Source: Microbacteriaceae bacterium | Lineage (GTDB): Bacteria > Actinomycetota > Actinomycetes > Actinomycetales > Microbacteriaceae | Direction: 5' to 3' | Assembly (NCBI GenBank): GCA_947486475.1 | Contig: CANKTR010000038.1 | Span: 1 to 8,458 of the forward strand | DNA length: 8,458 nucleotides | Shown here: one piece after another, positions 1-6,745 of the stretch | Layout: each line of letters begins with the position of its first letter | Numbering within the stretch: position 1 is the stretch's first letter | The notes under the pieces: generated by a model | Databases searched by the model: none | Seen by the model: only the letters and a program-made list of their open reading frames with translations | What the model was told of the DNA's origin: nothing | Made by a program: the position numbers and the translations under genes

Positions 1-510
1 GAGGTACAGGGCGGTACGCGGGACATTCGAGGCGTGCTTGAGCACTCCCGTGTTCCCCGCCATGAGCGCGGGGGCGGCGAAGCGAATCACCTGCCACATC
101 GGGTAGTTCCACGGCATCACCGCGAGAATCACGCCGAGCGGCTGATAGTGGACATACGCCTGCGATGCTCCAACTTTGCTGGGGTCGTCGATGGGCTCGT
201 CCGCCAGATAACCTTCCGCGTTGTCGGCATAAAAACGCATGTTCTTGGCGCACTTGAGCACTTCGGCCACGGATTGGGCAATCGGTTTGCCCATTTCGAT
301 CGTCATCATTTTTGCCAGCTCATCGACTTCCGCGTCGAGAATGTCGGCAGCCTTCTTCATCCAGACACCACGTTGCGCGTACGTCAAATCGCGAATCGTC
401 TCATGGGCCGCCTGGGCCTTCTGCAACCGAGTTTCGATTTCCTCCGCCGAGTGCGGGGTAAATTCTTCGACGGTTTCCCCCGTGGCGGGATTAACGACGG
501 CAATCGCCAT
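1..510 (-). CDS. Aldehyde dehydrogenase, succinate-semialdehyde type (N-terminal part, runs off left edge)
   Basis: The 170 visible residues (start MAIAVVNPATGETVEEF) belong to the NAD(P)-dependent aldehyde dehydrogenase superfamily. These enzymes oxidise aldehydes to acids in the cytoplasm; the closest style is succinate-semialdehyde dehydrogenase (GabD1 / Sad-YneI group), which ends the GABA shunt. Seen directly: the N-terminal NPATGE segment, EMGKPI near residue 73, and the cofactor-binding strand PLGVILAVMPWNYPMWQV near residues 124-141, followed by AGNTGVLKHASNVP. The LKHASN form, rather than LKPSE, is typical of the Sad/GabD1 branch. The glutamate and cysteine catalytic residues lie beyond the window, so activity cannot be checked. 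The ATG (508-510, minus strand) is preceded by AGGAGA at 523-518 with 7-nt spacing, which fixes the start. It is transcribed away from dxr. Exact substrate is inferred; superfamily is certain. Confidence 0.93.
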   Translation of the reverse strand, partial: MAIAVVNPATGETVEEFTPHSAEEIETRLQKAQAAHETIRDLTYAQRGVWMKKAADILDAEVDELAKMMTIEMGKPIAQSVAEVLKCAKNMRFYADNAEGYLADEPIDDPSKVGASQAYVHYQPLGVILAVMPWNYPMWQVIRFAAPALMAGNTGVLKHASNVPRTALYL

Positions 511-521
511 GAGAGGTTCTC

Positions 522-746
522 CTAATTGGTGTGATCGGACTGGACGACAAAAACTTCGGGGTGGCGCTCCACGTGGAGCCTCGTGCGTCTGGTGTGTTGT
601 GCCACGATTTGTTCTGCGAGGTCGAGGACGAGGTCTCCGTCTCGAAGCGCAGTTACCAGCATATGGTGTTCGCTGTGAACAATTCCGAGGTTTTCGTATC
701 GACAAGAACCGAGTAGGCCCGCCAATACGGCTATGTCGTGTTCCAC
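522..746 (-). CDS. Possible small hypothetical protein upstream of the aldehyde dehydrogenase
   Basis: A GTG-started reading frame of 74 codons (VEHDIAVLAGLLGSCRY... to ...FVVQSDHTN) ends 11 bp before the aldehyde dehydrogenase start on the same strand, so it could be the first gene of a two-gene unit. I recognise no family, and there is no signal peptide or membrane segment. A weak GGAA lies 7 nt before the GTG. Against it: third-position GC is about 60%, lower than in the neighbours, and a plus-strand ORF (531-716, 61 codons) lies in codon register opposite it with about 75% GC3. Either frame could be a shadow of the other, or the whole stretch may be non-coding. The frame is also open further upstream, through a cysteine-rich stretch ([16 protein letters not shown]) overlapping the start of dxr, but a start there seems unlikely. 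Confidence 0.22.
   Translation of the reverse strand: MEHDIAVLAGLLGSCRYENLGIVHSEHHMLVTALRDGDLVLDLAEQIVAQHTRRTRLHVERHPEVFVVQSDHTN
566..579. promoter_or_regulatory. 14-bp perfect palindrome upstream of the aldehyde dehydrogenase (possible operator)
   Basis: GCTCCACGTGGAGC is perfectly self-complementary and lies 56-69 bp upstream of the dehydrogenase ATG. Dehydrogenases of this type are often controlled by local regulators, but no regulator gene is in view, so operator function is only a possibility. One such palindrome is roughly what chance could give in a window this size. Confidence 0.2.
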
Positions 747-795
747 AGCCGCGTTCCGACAACGCTCACACCGAGACCGGCAATCGCGGGCATGG

Positions 796-801
796 CAGAA
801 T
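796..801 (+). promoter_or_regulatory. Candidate -10 element for dxr
   Basis: CAGAAT lies 6 nt before the GTG of dxr, where a -10 hexamer of a leaderless transcript would sit. It differs from TANNNT in its first base. No Shine-Dalgarno is visible before dxr, which is consistent with leaderless translation. TTGACA at 801-806 has no -10 partner downstream and is probably coincidental. Confidence 0.3.
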
Positions 802-807
802 TGACAT

Positions 808-1890
808 GTGCGTGACGTCATCATCCTCGGGAGTACCGGGTCCATCGGGACCCAGGCTCTCGACATCGTGCGCGACAATCCGGATCGCTTTCGAGTGGTC
901 GGGCTGGGCGCGGGGCGAAACAGGGAATTAGCCGAGGCGCAGGCCGCCGAATTCGGTGTGGCCAACGTTGCGTATGGTGCGGAGGACGCGGTCGCCCTGA
1001 TCGAATCCACCCGAGCAGATGTCGTCCTCAACGGAATCACCGGCGCGGTCGGGTTGGCTCCGACACTTGCGGTACTTGCGACGGGCGCGACTCTGGCGCT
1101 CGCCAATAAGGAGTCGCTCATCATCGGTGGGGCGCTCGTCAAGGACGCGGCGAAACCCGGGCAGCTCGTCCCCGTCGACTCCGAGCATTCGGCACTCGCG
1201 CAGGCGCTCATGGCCGGAACTCACGCCGAGGTCGCGAAACTCGTCGTCACCGCTAGCGGCGGGCCCTTCCGCGGATTCACGCGCGAACAACTCGCCGACG
1301 TTACCCCGGCTCAGGCCGCCAAACACCCGACGTGGAACATGGGGTCGGTCATCACGACTAATTCCGCGACGCTCGTCAACAAGGGCCTCGAGGTGATTGA
1401 AGCCCACCTGCTGTTCGACATCCCGTTCGATCGCATTGAGGTCACGGTTCACCCGCAGTCCGTCGTTCACTCACTTGTCGAGTTTGTTGACGGATCGACG
1501 ATGGCGCAGTGCTCGCCACCGGACATGCACCTGCCCATCGCGCTCGGGCTCGACTGGCCGAACCGCGTTCCGGGGGCGACCGCCGCGATTGATTGGTCCG
1601 GGTCTCATACGTGGACCTTCGAACCTCTGGACGAGGCAGTGTTCCCCGCGGTGCGACTTGCTCGCCAGGTCGGCGTTGCCGGCTCGACGTTTCCCGCTGT
1701 GTACAACGCGGCCAACGAGGTGGCGGTGGAATCGTTCAACGCGGGGCACATCGGTTTCCTCGACATCGTCGAGACGATCGATCGCGTGGTCGAGGCGCAT
1801 TCCGCTCCGGTGCAACTGGACCTTGACAGCCTGCTCGCGGCGGACGCATGGGCGCGCGAGACGGCTAAGAGTTTCCTGAGCAACCGCTAA
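808..1890 (+). CDS. dxr: 1-deoxy-D-xylulose 5-phosphate reductoisomerase
   Basis: Converts 1-deoxy-D-xylulose 5-phosphate to 2-C-methyl-D-erythritol 4-phosphate with NADPH and a divalent metal. This is the first committed step of the MEP isoprenoid pathway, in the cytoplasm, and the target of fosmidomycin. The 360-residue protein shows the NADPH-binding loop GSTGSIG at residues 8-14, ANKES at 99-103, the metal-binding DSE at 124-126, TASGGPFR at 148-155, [15 protein letters not shown] at 186-200 (E195 is the third metal ligand by family alignment), VHPQSVVHS at 215-222, and the helical C-terminal domain from about 265. The GTG start is forced: an in-frame TGA lies at 802-804, and the nucleotide loop begins only 7 residues in. 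It is 42 bp ahead of the M50 protease gene, the order known from mycobacteria (dxr-rip1-ispG). Ends in TAA. Confidence 0.97.
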   Translation: MRDVIILGSTGSIGTQALDIVRDNPDRFRVVGLGAGRNRELAEAQAAEFGVANVAYGAEDAVALIESTRADVVLNGITGAVGLAPTLAVLATGATLALANKESLIIGGALVKDAAKPGQLVPVDSEHSALAQALMAGTHAEVAKLVVTASGGPFRGFTREQLADVTPAQAAKHPTWNMGSVITTNSATLVNKGLEVIEAHLLFDIPFDRIEVTVHPQSVVHSLVEFVDGSTMAQCSPPDMHLPIALGLDWPNRVPGATAAIDWSGSHTWTFEPLDEAVFPAVRLARQVGVAGSTFPAVYNAANEVAVESFNAGHIGFLDIVETIDRVVEAHSAPVQLDLDSLLAADAWARETAKSFLSNR

Positions 1891-1920
1891 ACCCGCCCGA
1901 GGCCGTCGACGGTCGCGGGT
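1891..1920 (+). other. Short inverted repeat between dxr and the M50 protease gene
   Basis: ACCCGC (1891-1896) is complementary to GCGGGT (1915-1920) and encloses the perfect 10-bp palindrome CCGTCGACGG (1903-1912). No T-run follows, so it is not a classic Rho-independent terminator. It could slow or stabilise the dxr transcript end, or be chance in GC-rich DNA. Confidence 0.25.
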
Positions 1921-1925
1921 AACCT
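1920..1925 (+). promoter_or_regulatory. -10 element of a leaderless promoter for the M50 protease gene
   Basis: TAACCT fits the actinobacterial TANNNT consensus and ends 7 nt before the ATG at 1933, so transcription would start at or next to the first base of the start codon. No Shine-Dalgarno is present in the short space. A clear -35 was not found. Confidence 0.5.
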
Positions 1926-1932
1926 TGACCGC

Positions 1933-3246
1933 ATGGAGATTGTTCTGTGGATCGCGGGTGTGCTGTTTCTGGCAGTTGGAATCACGATTTCCATCGGGCT
2001 CCACGAACTCGGGCACTTTTATCCCGCGCGTAAGTTCGGCGTCTTCGTCGGTTCGTTCATGATCGGCTTCGGGCCGACGCTGTGGTCCCGCAAATTCGGC
2101 GAAACCGAATTCGGTTTCAAGGCCATCCCGCTCGGCGGATATGTCGCGCTGTCGGGGATGTACCCGCCGACCGCCAATTCCACGCGCCCGGGTTTCCGGC
2201 TCTTCCGCAACCTAGTCCAAGACGCCCGCGATGCCTCAGCCGAGAGCATCACCGACGAGTCCCGCGCGTTCTATCGCCTCCCCATCCTGCAGCGCGTCAT
2301 CATCATGCTCGGCGGTCCGTTCATGAACCTCGTCATCGCGACCGTTCTCTTTGTTTTCTTGTTCACGGGAATTGGAGTCGTCGGCGCCACCACGACCATC
2401 GGGTCGATCTCGGAATGCGTGCTGCCCGTCACCTCGACACGCACGGTCTGCGAGCCGGCTGACCCGGGAGCCCCCGCCGCCGAGGCTGGGCTGAAGCCTG
2501 GCGACCGCATCGTGTCGATCGGTGGCGAGCCCGTGACGACCTGGGGATCGGGCACTTCGATAATCCGTGAATCCGCCGGGCGGGAAATTGCCGTCGTCGT
2601 GGACCGCGCCGGGACGTCCGTGACAATTCCGGTGACGCCCATTCCGTCGATTCGATACGCGCTTGATTCGGCGGGGAATCTGGTGCTCGACGCGGACGGC
2701 AACCCCGAAACCACCACGGTTGGATTTATCGGAATTGGCCCCGCGGTCGAAAGGCAACAGCAGTCCCCGCTCGTTGCTCTCGACGCGATGGGGAACAACA
2801 TCGTGCAGGTCGGCGCGCTCATCCTCGATTTGCCGAATCGCATGATTCAGGTGTGGAACGCAGCCTTCGGTGCCGAAAGCCGTGACCCTAACGGCCCGGT
2901 CAGCGTCGTGGGAGTCGGCCGCATCGCCGGCGACATCGCCGCCGCCGAACAATTGCAGGTCGTCGATCGATTCGCGGCTCTCGTCGGAATCCTCGCGAGC
3001 CTCAACATCGCGCTTTTTGTCTTCAACCTCATCCCGCTGCTGCCGCTCGACGGCGGTCACATTGCGGTCGCCTTATGGCAGGGGATTCGCAACACCGTGG
3101 CGAAACTTCGCGGCAAACCCGCACCCGGCCCGGTCGACTCGGCGCGGCTCGTTCCGTTCACGATTGTGATTACCGTGTTGCTCATGGCGATGAGCGCACT
3201 GTTGATTTACGCCGACATCGTCAAGCCGATAACCCTCGGCCTGTAG
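1933..3246 (+). CDS. M50 (RseP/Rip1-type) intramembrane zinc metalloprotease with PDZ domain
   Basis: A site-2 protease of the inner membrane. Relatives (RseP in E. coli, Rip1 in Mycobacterium) cut transmembrane anti-sigma factors and other membrane substrates after a first cleavage. Visible in the 437 residues: an N-terminal membrane segment (about 5-23) leading into the zinc site HELGH at 24-28; PLGGYV at 66-71; a second membrane segment with [10 protein letters not shown] (about 121-150); one PDZ domain about 178-235 ([19 protein letters not shown]); the second active-site motif [12 protein letters not shown] at 365-376, whose aspartate (373) is the third zinc ligand; and a last membrane helix about 408-430. 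Cys162 and Cys173 in the outer loop before the PDZ domain could form a disulphide. Its position between dxr and ispG matches rip1 (Rv2869c). The ATG is supported by the upstream -10 and by the distance to HELGH. Substrate unknown. Confidence 0.95.
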   Translation: MEIVLWIAGVLFLAVGITISIGLHELGHFYPARKFGVFVGSFMIGFGPTLWSRKFGETEFGFKAIPLGGYVALSGMYPPTANSTRPGFRLFRNLVQDARDASAESITDESRAFYRLPILQRVIIMLGGPFMNLVIATVLFVFLFTGIGVVGATTTIGSISECVLPVTSTRTVCEPADPGAPAAEAGLKPGDRIVSIGGEPVTTWGSGTSIIRESAGREIAVVVDRAGTSVTIPVTPIPSIRYALDSAGNLVLDADGNPETTTVGFIGIGPAVERQQQSPLVALDAMGNNIVQVGALILDLPNRMIQVWNAAFGAESRDPNGPVSVVGVGRIAGDIAAAEQLQVVDRFAALVGILASLNIALFVFNLIPLLPLDGGHIAVALWQGIRNTVAKLRGKPAPGPVDSARLVPFTIVITVLLMAMSALLIYADIVKPITLGL

Positions 3247-3251
3247 GGCTG

Positions 3252-3257
3252 TACGAT
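3252..3257 (+). promoter_or_regulatory. -10 element of a leaderless promoter for ispG
   Basis: TACGAT (TANNNT) ends 6 nt before the GTG of ispG, a spacing that places the transcription start on the start codon. It lies just after the protease stop codon (3244-3246). AGG at 3258-3260 is too close and too short to be a convincing Shine-Dalgarno. Confidence 0.5.
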
Positions 3258-3263
3258 AGGTCT

Positions 3264-4412
3264 GTGGCTGTAAACATCGGACTTCCCCGCGTCGTTGAGA
3301 CGCTCGCACCGCGTCGCAAGACCCGCCAAATCAAGGTGGGCAAGGTTCTGGTCGGCGGTGACGCCCAGGTCTCGGTGCAGTCGATGACGACGACCAAGAC
3401 GACAGACATTAACGGCACTCTGCAGCAAATCGCCGAGCTCACCGCGACCGGTTGCGACATCGTGCGTGTTGCCGTCCCCACTCAGGACGACGCCGACGTT
3501 TTGCACATCATCGCGAAAAAGAGCCAGATCCCGGTCATCGCGGACATTCACTTCCAGCCCAAATACGTCTTCCAGGCGATCGACGCGGGATGCGCCGCCG
3601 TTCGCGTGAACCCGGGAAACATCAAGGCGTTCGATGACAAGGTGGGCGAAATCGCCAAGGCCGCGAAGGCCGCGGGCGTCAGCCTTCGCATCGGCGTCAA
3701 CGCCGGCTCGCTCGACCCTCGTCTGCTGGAAAAGTACGGCCGCCCGACCCCCGAGGCTCTCGTCGAGAGCGCCGTCTGGGAGGCCAGCCTCTTCGAGGAA
3801 CACGACTTCCACGACTTCAAGATTTCGGTCAAGCACAACGACCCCATTGTCATGGTCAAGGCCTACCGCCAACTCGCCGAGCGCGGCGACTGGCCACTCC
3901 ACCTCGGCGTCACCGAAGCCGGCCCCGCCTTCCAAGGAACCATCAAGTCGTCCACCGCGTTCGGAATCCTCCTCGCCGAGGGAATTGGCGACACGATTCG
4001 CGTGTCGCTCTCCGCTCCGCCGGCCGAAGAAATCAAGGTCGGGCTCAAGATTCTCGAATCGCTCAACCTGCGCGAGCGCAAGCTCGAAATCGTATCCTGC
4101 CCATCGTGTGGTCGCGCGCAGGTCGACGTCTACACCCTCGCCGAAGACGTGACCAAGGGACTCGAAGGTATGACAGTCCCTTTGCGCGTCGCCGTCATGG
4201 GCTGCGTTGTCAACGGACCGGGCGAGGCCCGCGAAGCCGACCTCGGTGTCGCCTCGGGTAACGGTCGCGGCCAGATTTTTGTCAAGGGTGAGGTCATCAA
4301 GACCGTCCCCGAATCCGAAATCGTCGCCACCCTCATCGAAGAGGCGAATCGCCTCGCTGCCGAGATGCCGGCGAGCGAAACGGGTACCCCCGTCGTCACC
4401 ACCTCGGCCTAG
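3264..4412 (+). CDS. ispG: 4-hydroxy-3-methylbut-2-en-1-yl diphosphate synthase
   Basis: Also called GcpE. A [4Fe-4S] enzyme that reduces 2-C-methyl-D-erythritol 2,4-cyclodiphosphate to HMBPP, the penultimate step of the MEP pathway, so it works downstream of dxr. The 382-residue protein has the N-terminal TIM-barrel ([12 protein letters not shown] from residue 37, [10 protein letters not shown] at 91-100, VRVNPGNI at 113-120, RIGVNAGSL at 142-150, TEAGPAFQG about 217-225) and the C-terminal cluster domain. Cluster ligands are Cys279 and Cys282 in SCPSCGR, Cys314 in [10 protein letters not shown], and Glu321. This is the short bacterial form without the plant/Chlamydia insert. The open frame extends upstream to 3075 inside the protease gene, but the protein-like sequence begins at MAVNIGLPR, so GTG 3264 is chosen; a -10 hexamer sits 6 nt before it. 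It begins 17 bp after the M50 gene. Confidence 0.96.
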   Translation: MAVNIGLPRVVETLAPRRKTRQIKVGKVLVGGDAQVSVQSMTTTKTTDINGTLQQIAELTATGCDIVRVAVPTQDDADVLHIIAKKSQIPVIADIHFQPKYVFQAIDAGCAAVRVNPGNIKAFDDKVGEIAKAAKAAGVSLRIGVNAGSLDPRLLEKYGRPTPEALVESAVWEASLFEEHDFHDFKISVKHNDPIVMVKAYRQLAERGDWPLHLGVTEAGPAFQGTIKSSTAFGILLAEGIGDTIRVSLSAPPAEEIKVGLKILESLNLRERKLEIVSCPSCGRAQVDVYTLAEDVTKGLEGMTVPLRVAVMGCVVNGPGEAREADLGVASGNGRGQIFVKGEVIKTVPESEIVATLIEEANRLAAEMPASETGTPVVTTSA

Positions 4413-4530
4413 CCCGGCACCGTTTAGGGGCCGCAGCCCAAAGCTGCTTCGCACCCACCCCCACCCCTCCGCTTAGATCGTCTCTGCCCGCCCGCGCACT
4501 GACTACCCGCGCAAGGCTGATCCCACCCGG

Positions 4531-4667
4531 TTACGTTCTTGGAAACCAAAAGCTCGGTTTCCCGCGTTCGTGGAAACCGAAACGGCATTTCGTGCCGATT
4601 TGCCGGGGAACCCCGAATTGGTATCCAGGAACGTGGGTCTCGAGCGATTCGGTTTCCAGAAACGTAA
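4531..4667. repeat. 137-bp imperfect palindrome with four copies of a GGTTTCCA-N-GAACGT motif
   Basis: Four related motif copies: minus strand at 4531-4547 and 4564-4580, plus strand at 4618-4634 and 4651-4667. Outer arms (4531-4547 against 4651-4667) match at 15 of 17 positions and inner arms (4564-4580 against 4618-4634) at 13 of 17. Both pairs share one centre, position 4599, so the block is a single nested palindrome rather than scattered repeats. A small hairpin CGGCA-TTTCG-TGCCG lies near the centre (4583-4597). Function unknown. Confidence 0.7.
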
Positions 4668-4715
4668 GAGAGGGCGAGTGTCTAGCCCGTTCGGCAGCCC
4701 ACGCACCCCCCAAAA

Positions 4716-4791
4716 CACCTGTTTCTGCAGACAAATCCGCAAAAAGTGGAGCTAGCGCCAGTTTTTGCCAAATTGTCTGCAGGAACAGGTG
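4716..4791. repeat. 76-bp near-perfect palindrome
   Basis: Counting pairs around the centre between 4753 and 4754, 32 of 38 positions are complementary without any bulge. The outer arms (4716-4734 and 4773-4791) hold the motif TGTCTGCAGGAACAGGTG in opposite orientations. The inner arms are GCAAAAA (4739-4745) and TTTTTGC (4762-4768), and the core is GAGCTAGCGC-like. As RNA it would fold into one long hairpin in the ispG 3' region. The internal T-tract lies inside the stem, so it is not an ordinary intrinsic terminator. Confidence 0.75.
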
Positions 4792-4822
4792 GGGCAATTG
4801 CGGATGTCTGCAGGAACAGGTG
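4774..4822 (+). repeat. Direct repeat of an 18-bp motif, 31-bp period, upstream of proS promoter
   Basis: TGTCTGCAGGAACAGGTG occurs identically at 4774-4791 and 4805-4822. The 31-bp period is close to three helical turns, so both would face the same side of the DNA. The nearer copy ends about 41 bp before the predicted proS transcription start. This fits paired binding sites, or remnants of the adjacent palindrome. Confidence 0.75.
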
Positions 4823-4849
4823 CGGAAAGGGCGGGGATGGCTGAAACGG

Positions 4850-4855
4850 TAGGCT
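4850..4855 (+). promoter_or_regulatory. -10 element of a leaderless promoter for proS
   Basis: TAGGCT (TANNNT) ends 7 nt before the GTG at 4863. The intervening GGCACCC has no Shine-Dalgarno character, so the proS mRNA probably starts at its GTG. No strong -35 hexamer is seen. Confidence 0.55.
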
Positions 4856-4862
4856 GGCACCC

Positions 4863-6638
4863 GTGGTTACCCGACTCTCTCAACTGTTCGTTCGCACCTT
4901 GCGCGAGGATCCCTCCGACGCGGAAGTGACGTCGCACCGCCTGTTGGTGCGCGCCGGGTACATCCGTCGGCAGGCTCCGGGCATTTTCGCGTGGCTGCCG
5001 CTCGGGCTTCGCGTTCGGCGCAAGGTGGAACAGGTGATCCACGACGAGATGGAACGCGCCGGAGCCCAACAGGTTCACTTTCCAGCGCTGCTTCCGCGCG
5101 AGCCCTACGAGGTCACCGGCCGCTGGACCGAATATGGCGATGGGATTTTCCGTCTGAAGGACCGCAAAGACGCCGACTATCTGCTCGCGCCGACGCACGA
5201 GGAGGTCTTCACCCTGATGGTGAAGGACCTGTACAACTCGTACAAGGATTTGCCGCTCATGATTTATCAAATCCAGGACAAGTATCGCGACGAGGCTCGT
5301 CCTCGCGCCGGGCTCCTCCGCGGCCGCGAGTTCTCGATGAAAGACGCTTATTCGTTCGACTACACCGACGCGGGACTCGATGTGTCGTATCAGGCACAGC
5401 GCGATGCGTATGAGCGAATTTTTAAGCGCCTCGGGCTCGACTATGTGATTGTGTCGGCGGACGCCGGTGCGATGGGTGGCAGCAAGTCGGAGGAGTTCCT
5501 GCACCCGACCCCAATCGGCGAGGACACTTTTGTCCAGAGCGACGGCGGTTACGCCGCCAACGTCGAGGCGTATCGCACGACCGTCCCCGACACTCTGCCC
5601 ATCGACGGCCAGCCCGCGGCTACCGTGTTCGATTCCCCCAACACTCCGACCATCGAAACGCTGGTGGCGCTCGCGAACGACAAGCACGCCCGGGCCGATC
5701 GCCCGTGGACTGCCGCCGACACCCTCAAGAACGTTGTTCTCGCCTTGACGAACCTTGATGGCTCCCGCGGGCTCGTCGCGGTCGGACTTCCCGGCGACCG
5801 CGAGGTCGACATGAAACGCGCCGAATCCGTTTTCGCCCCCGCGACCGTCGAGCCCGCGACCGAGGCAGACTTCGCGAAGAACAAGGCGCTCGTCAAGGGG
5901 TACATCGGGCCGTGGTCATCCGCAGGCCCAGTTCTCGGCAAAAAAGGCGCAGCAAAAGTCCGCTTCCTCGTCGACCCCCGCGTCGTCGACGGAACCGCCT
6001 GGGTTACCGGTGCGAACGAAGACCAGAAGCACGTGTTCAGCCTCGTCGCCGGTCGCGACTTCACGGCTGACGGAATCGCGGACATCGCCGAGGTTCGAGA
6101 CGGCGATCCGGCCCCCGACGGCTCTGGCCCGATTCACTCCGCGCGCGGGATGGAAATCGGTCACGTCTTCCAACTCGGCCGCAAGTACGCCGAAGCCCTC
6201 GACCTCAAGGTCCTCGACGAAAACGGCAAGCTCGTCACCGTGACGATGGGGTCGTACGGAATCGGTGTGACCCGAATTCTCGCGGTCATCGCCGAGACCA
6301 ACAACGACGACCGCGGGCTCATCTGGCCGATCGAAGTCGCGCCGTACCACGTGCACGTTGTTGCGACCGGCAAAGACGACGACGCCCTAAACCTCGCCGA
6401 AGGTCTCGCCGCCGAGTTCGAGACGGCCGGATTCGAGACGCTCATCGATGATCGCCCCAAGGTTTCACCCGGCGTCAAGTTCGGGGACGCGGAACTTATC
6501 GGTGTCCCCTACATCGTCATCGCGGGTCGCGGTGCCGCGGACGGGGTCGTCGAGGTCTGGGACCGCCGCAGCGGCGAACGCAACGAGATTCCCGCGACGG
6601 AAGCGCTCGCCTGGCTCCAGGGCATCACTCACCGCTAA
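4863..6638 (+). CDS. proS: Prolyl-tRNA synthetase (bacterial type, with editing insertion)
   Basis: Class II aminoacyl-tRNA synthetase that charges tRNA-Pro with proline. The 591-residue protein begins [15 protein letters not shown], the usual N-terminus of bacterial-type ProRS. Seen: motif 1 region about 40-80 ([14 protein letters not shown]... FPALLPRE), PTHEE at 110-114, motif 2 from R142 through [13 protein letters not shown] (153-165), motif 3 [12 protein letters not shown] at 463-474 with R471, and the anticodon-binding domain about 490-591 ending in ALAWLQG. Between motifs 2 and 3, residues about 225-410 form the INS domain that hydrolyses Ala-tRNA-Pro in this type. [23 protein letters not shown] (429-450) is well conserved. 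The GTG start is supported by homology and the -10 placed 7 nt upstream. It is the first gene after the repeat-rich spacer and lies 107 bp before nusA. Confidence 0.97.
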   Translation: MVTRLSQLFVRTLREDPSDAEVTSHRLLVRAGYIRRQAPGIFAWLPLGLRVRRKVEQVIHDEMERAGAQQVHFPALLPREPYEVTGRWTEYGDGIFRLKDRKDADYLLAPTHEEVFTLMVKDLYNSYKDLPLMIYQIQDKYRDEARPRAGLLRGREFSMKDAYSFDYTDAGLDVSYQAQRDAYERIFKRLGLDYVIVSADAGAMGGSKSEEFLHPTPIGEDTFVQSDGGYAANVEAYRTTVPDTLPIDGQPAATVFDSPNTPTIETLVALANDKHARADRPWTAADTLKNVVLALTNLDGSRGLVAVGLPGDREVDMKRAESVFAPATVEPATEADFAKNKALVKGYIGPWSSAGPVLGKKGAAKVRFLVDPRVVDGTAWVTGANEDQKHVFSLVAGRDFTADGIADIAEVRDGDPAPDGSGPIHSARGMEIGHVFQLGRKYAEALDLKVLDENGKLVTVTMGSYGIGVTRILAVIAETNNDDRGLIWPIEVAPYHVHVVATGKDDDALNLAEGLAAEFETAGFETLIDDRPKVSPGVKFGDAELIGVPYIVIAGRGAADGVVEVWDRRSGERNEIPATEALAWLQGITHR

Positions 6639-6745
6639 TCGCGTTCAAAAGCAGCACTCCCAAGTAACGTTCTCTTTCGGGTAGGTTAGAGAGTCGTGCG
6701 AGGCAAACTTCGCGCAGCTAGCAGAACTGAATAGGGGGTGCGCTC
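6639..6745 (+). promoter_or_regulatory. nusA leader: candidate -10, tiny upstream ORF and Shine-Dalgarno
   Basis: TAGGTT (6682-6687) resembles a -10 hexamer. GTG at 6696 lies 8 nt after it and opens a 12-codon frame (MRGKLRAASRTE) ending with TAG at 6732-6734, which overlaps the purine-rich AGGGGG (6733-6738) that serves nusA at 7-nt spacing. A leaderless leader peptide is possible but not proven. No rimP gene or fragment is recognisable here. Confidence 0.35.

Larger units (their letters stand above)
511..807. other. Divergent spacer between aldehyde dehydrogenase and dxr
   Basis: This 297-bp stretch must hold the promoters for the leftward dehydrogenase and for dxr. Besides the doubtful ORFs on the two strands, it contains a perfect 14-bp palindrome GCTCCACGTGGAGC at 566-579 and a 5-5-5 inverted repeat TGTTC-GCTGT-GAACA at 667-681. 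Either could be a regulator's operator or occur by chance. No convincing -35/-10 pair was found for the leftward gene. Confidence 0.4.
4413..4862 (+). other. 450-bp repeat-rich intergenic region between ispG and proS
   Basis: No convincing gene. A minus-strand frame of 109 codons (4531-4860) crosses the repeats and gives a low-complexity product rich in aromatic and basic residues, so I treat it as a shadow. Contents in order: a weak GCAGC/GCTGC hairpin at 4433-4447; a large imperfect palindrome at 4531-4667; a second palindrome at 4716-4791; a further direct copy of the motif at 4805-4822; and the proS -10 at 4850-4855. No transposase or target-site duplication is visible. The repeat block looks like a REP/MITE-like intergenic element or a set of protein-binding sites. 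Confidence 0.6.

Noticed and set aside
801..806. TTGACA as a -35 box
   Set aside because: There is no TANNNT-like hexamer 16-18 bp downstream, and it lies directly before the dxr start codon.
3075..3263. N-terminal extension of ispG inside the protease gene
   Set aside because: The 63 extra residues are an out-of-frame reading of the protease 3' end; IspG family sequence begins at the GTG 3264.
4433..4447. ispG terminator from GCAGC/GCTGC
   Set aside because: A 5-bp stem without a following T-run is too weak to call a terminator.
3207..4454. 415-codon open frame on the minus strand opposite ispG
   Set aside because: It is antisense to the clear ispG gene, lacks any family motif, and has the Asp/Gly/Val-rich composition typical of a shadow of GC-rich coding sequence.
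4716..4822. CRISPR array
   Set aside because: Only two direct copies and one inverted copy exist, spacing is short, and no cas gene is near.
4531..4860. 109-codon minus-strand frame in the ispG-proS spacer
   Set aside because: It runs through palindromes and repeats, so its similar peptide blocks come from DNA repeats; no Shine-Dalgarno or known family.
4752..5687. 311-codon minus-strand frame over the start of proS
   Set aside because: It covers the conserved N-terminal half of proS in antisense and shows no recognisable domain.
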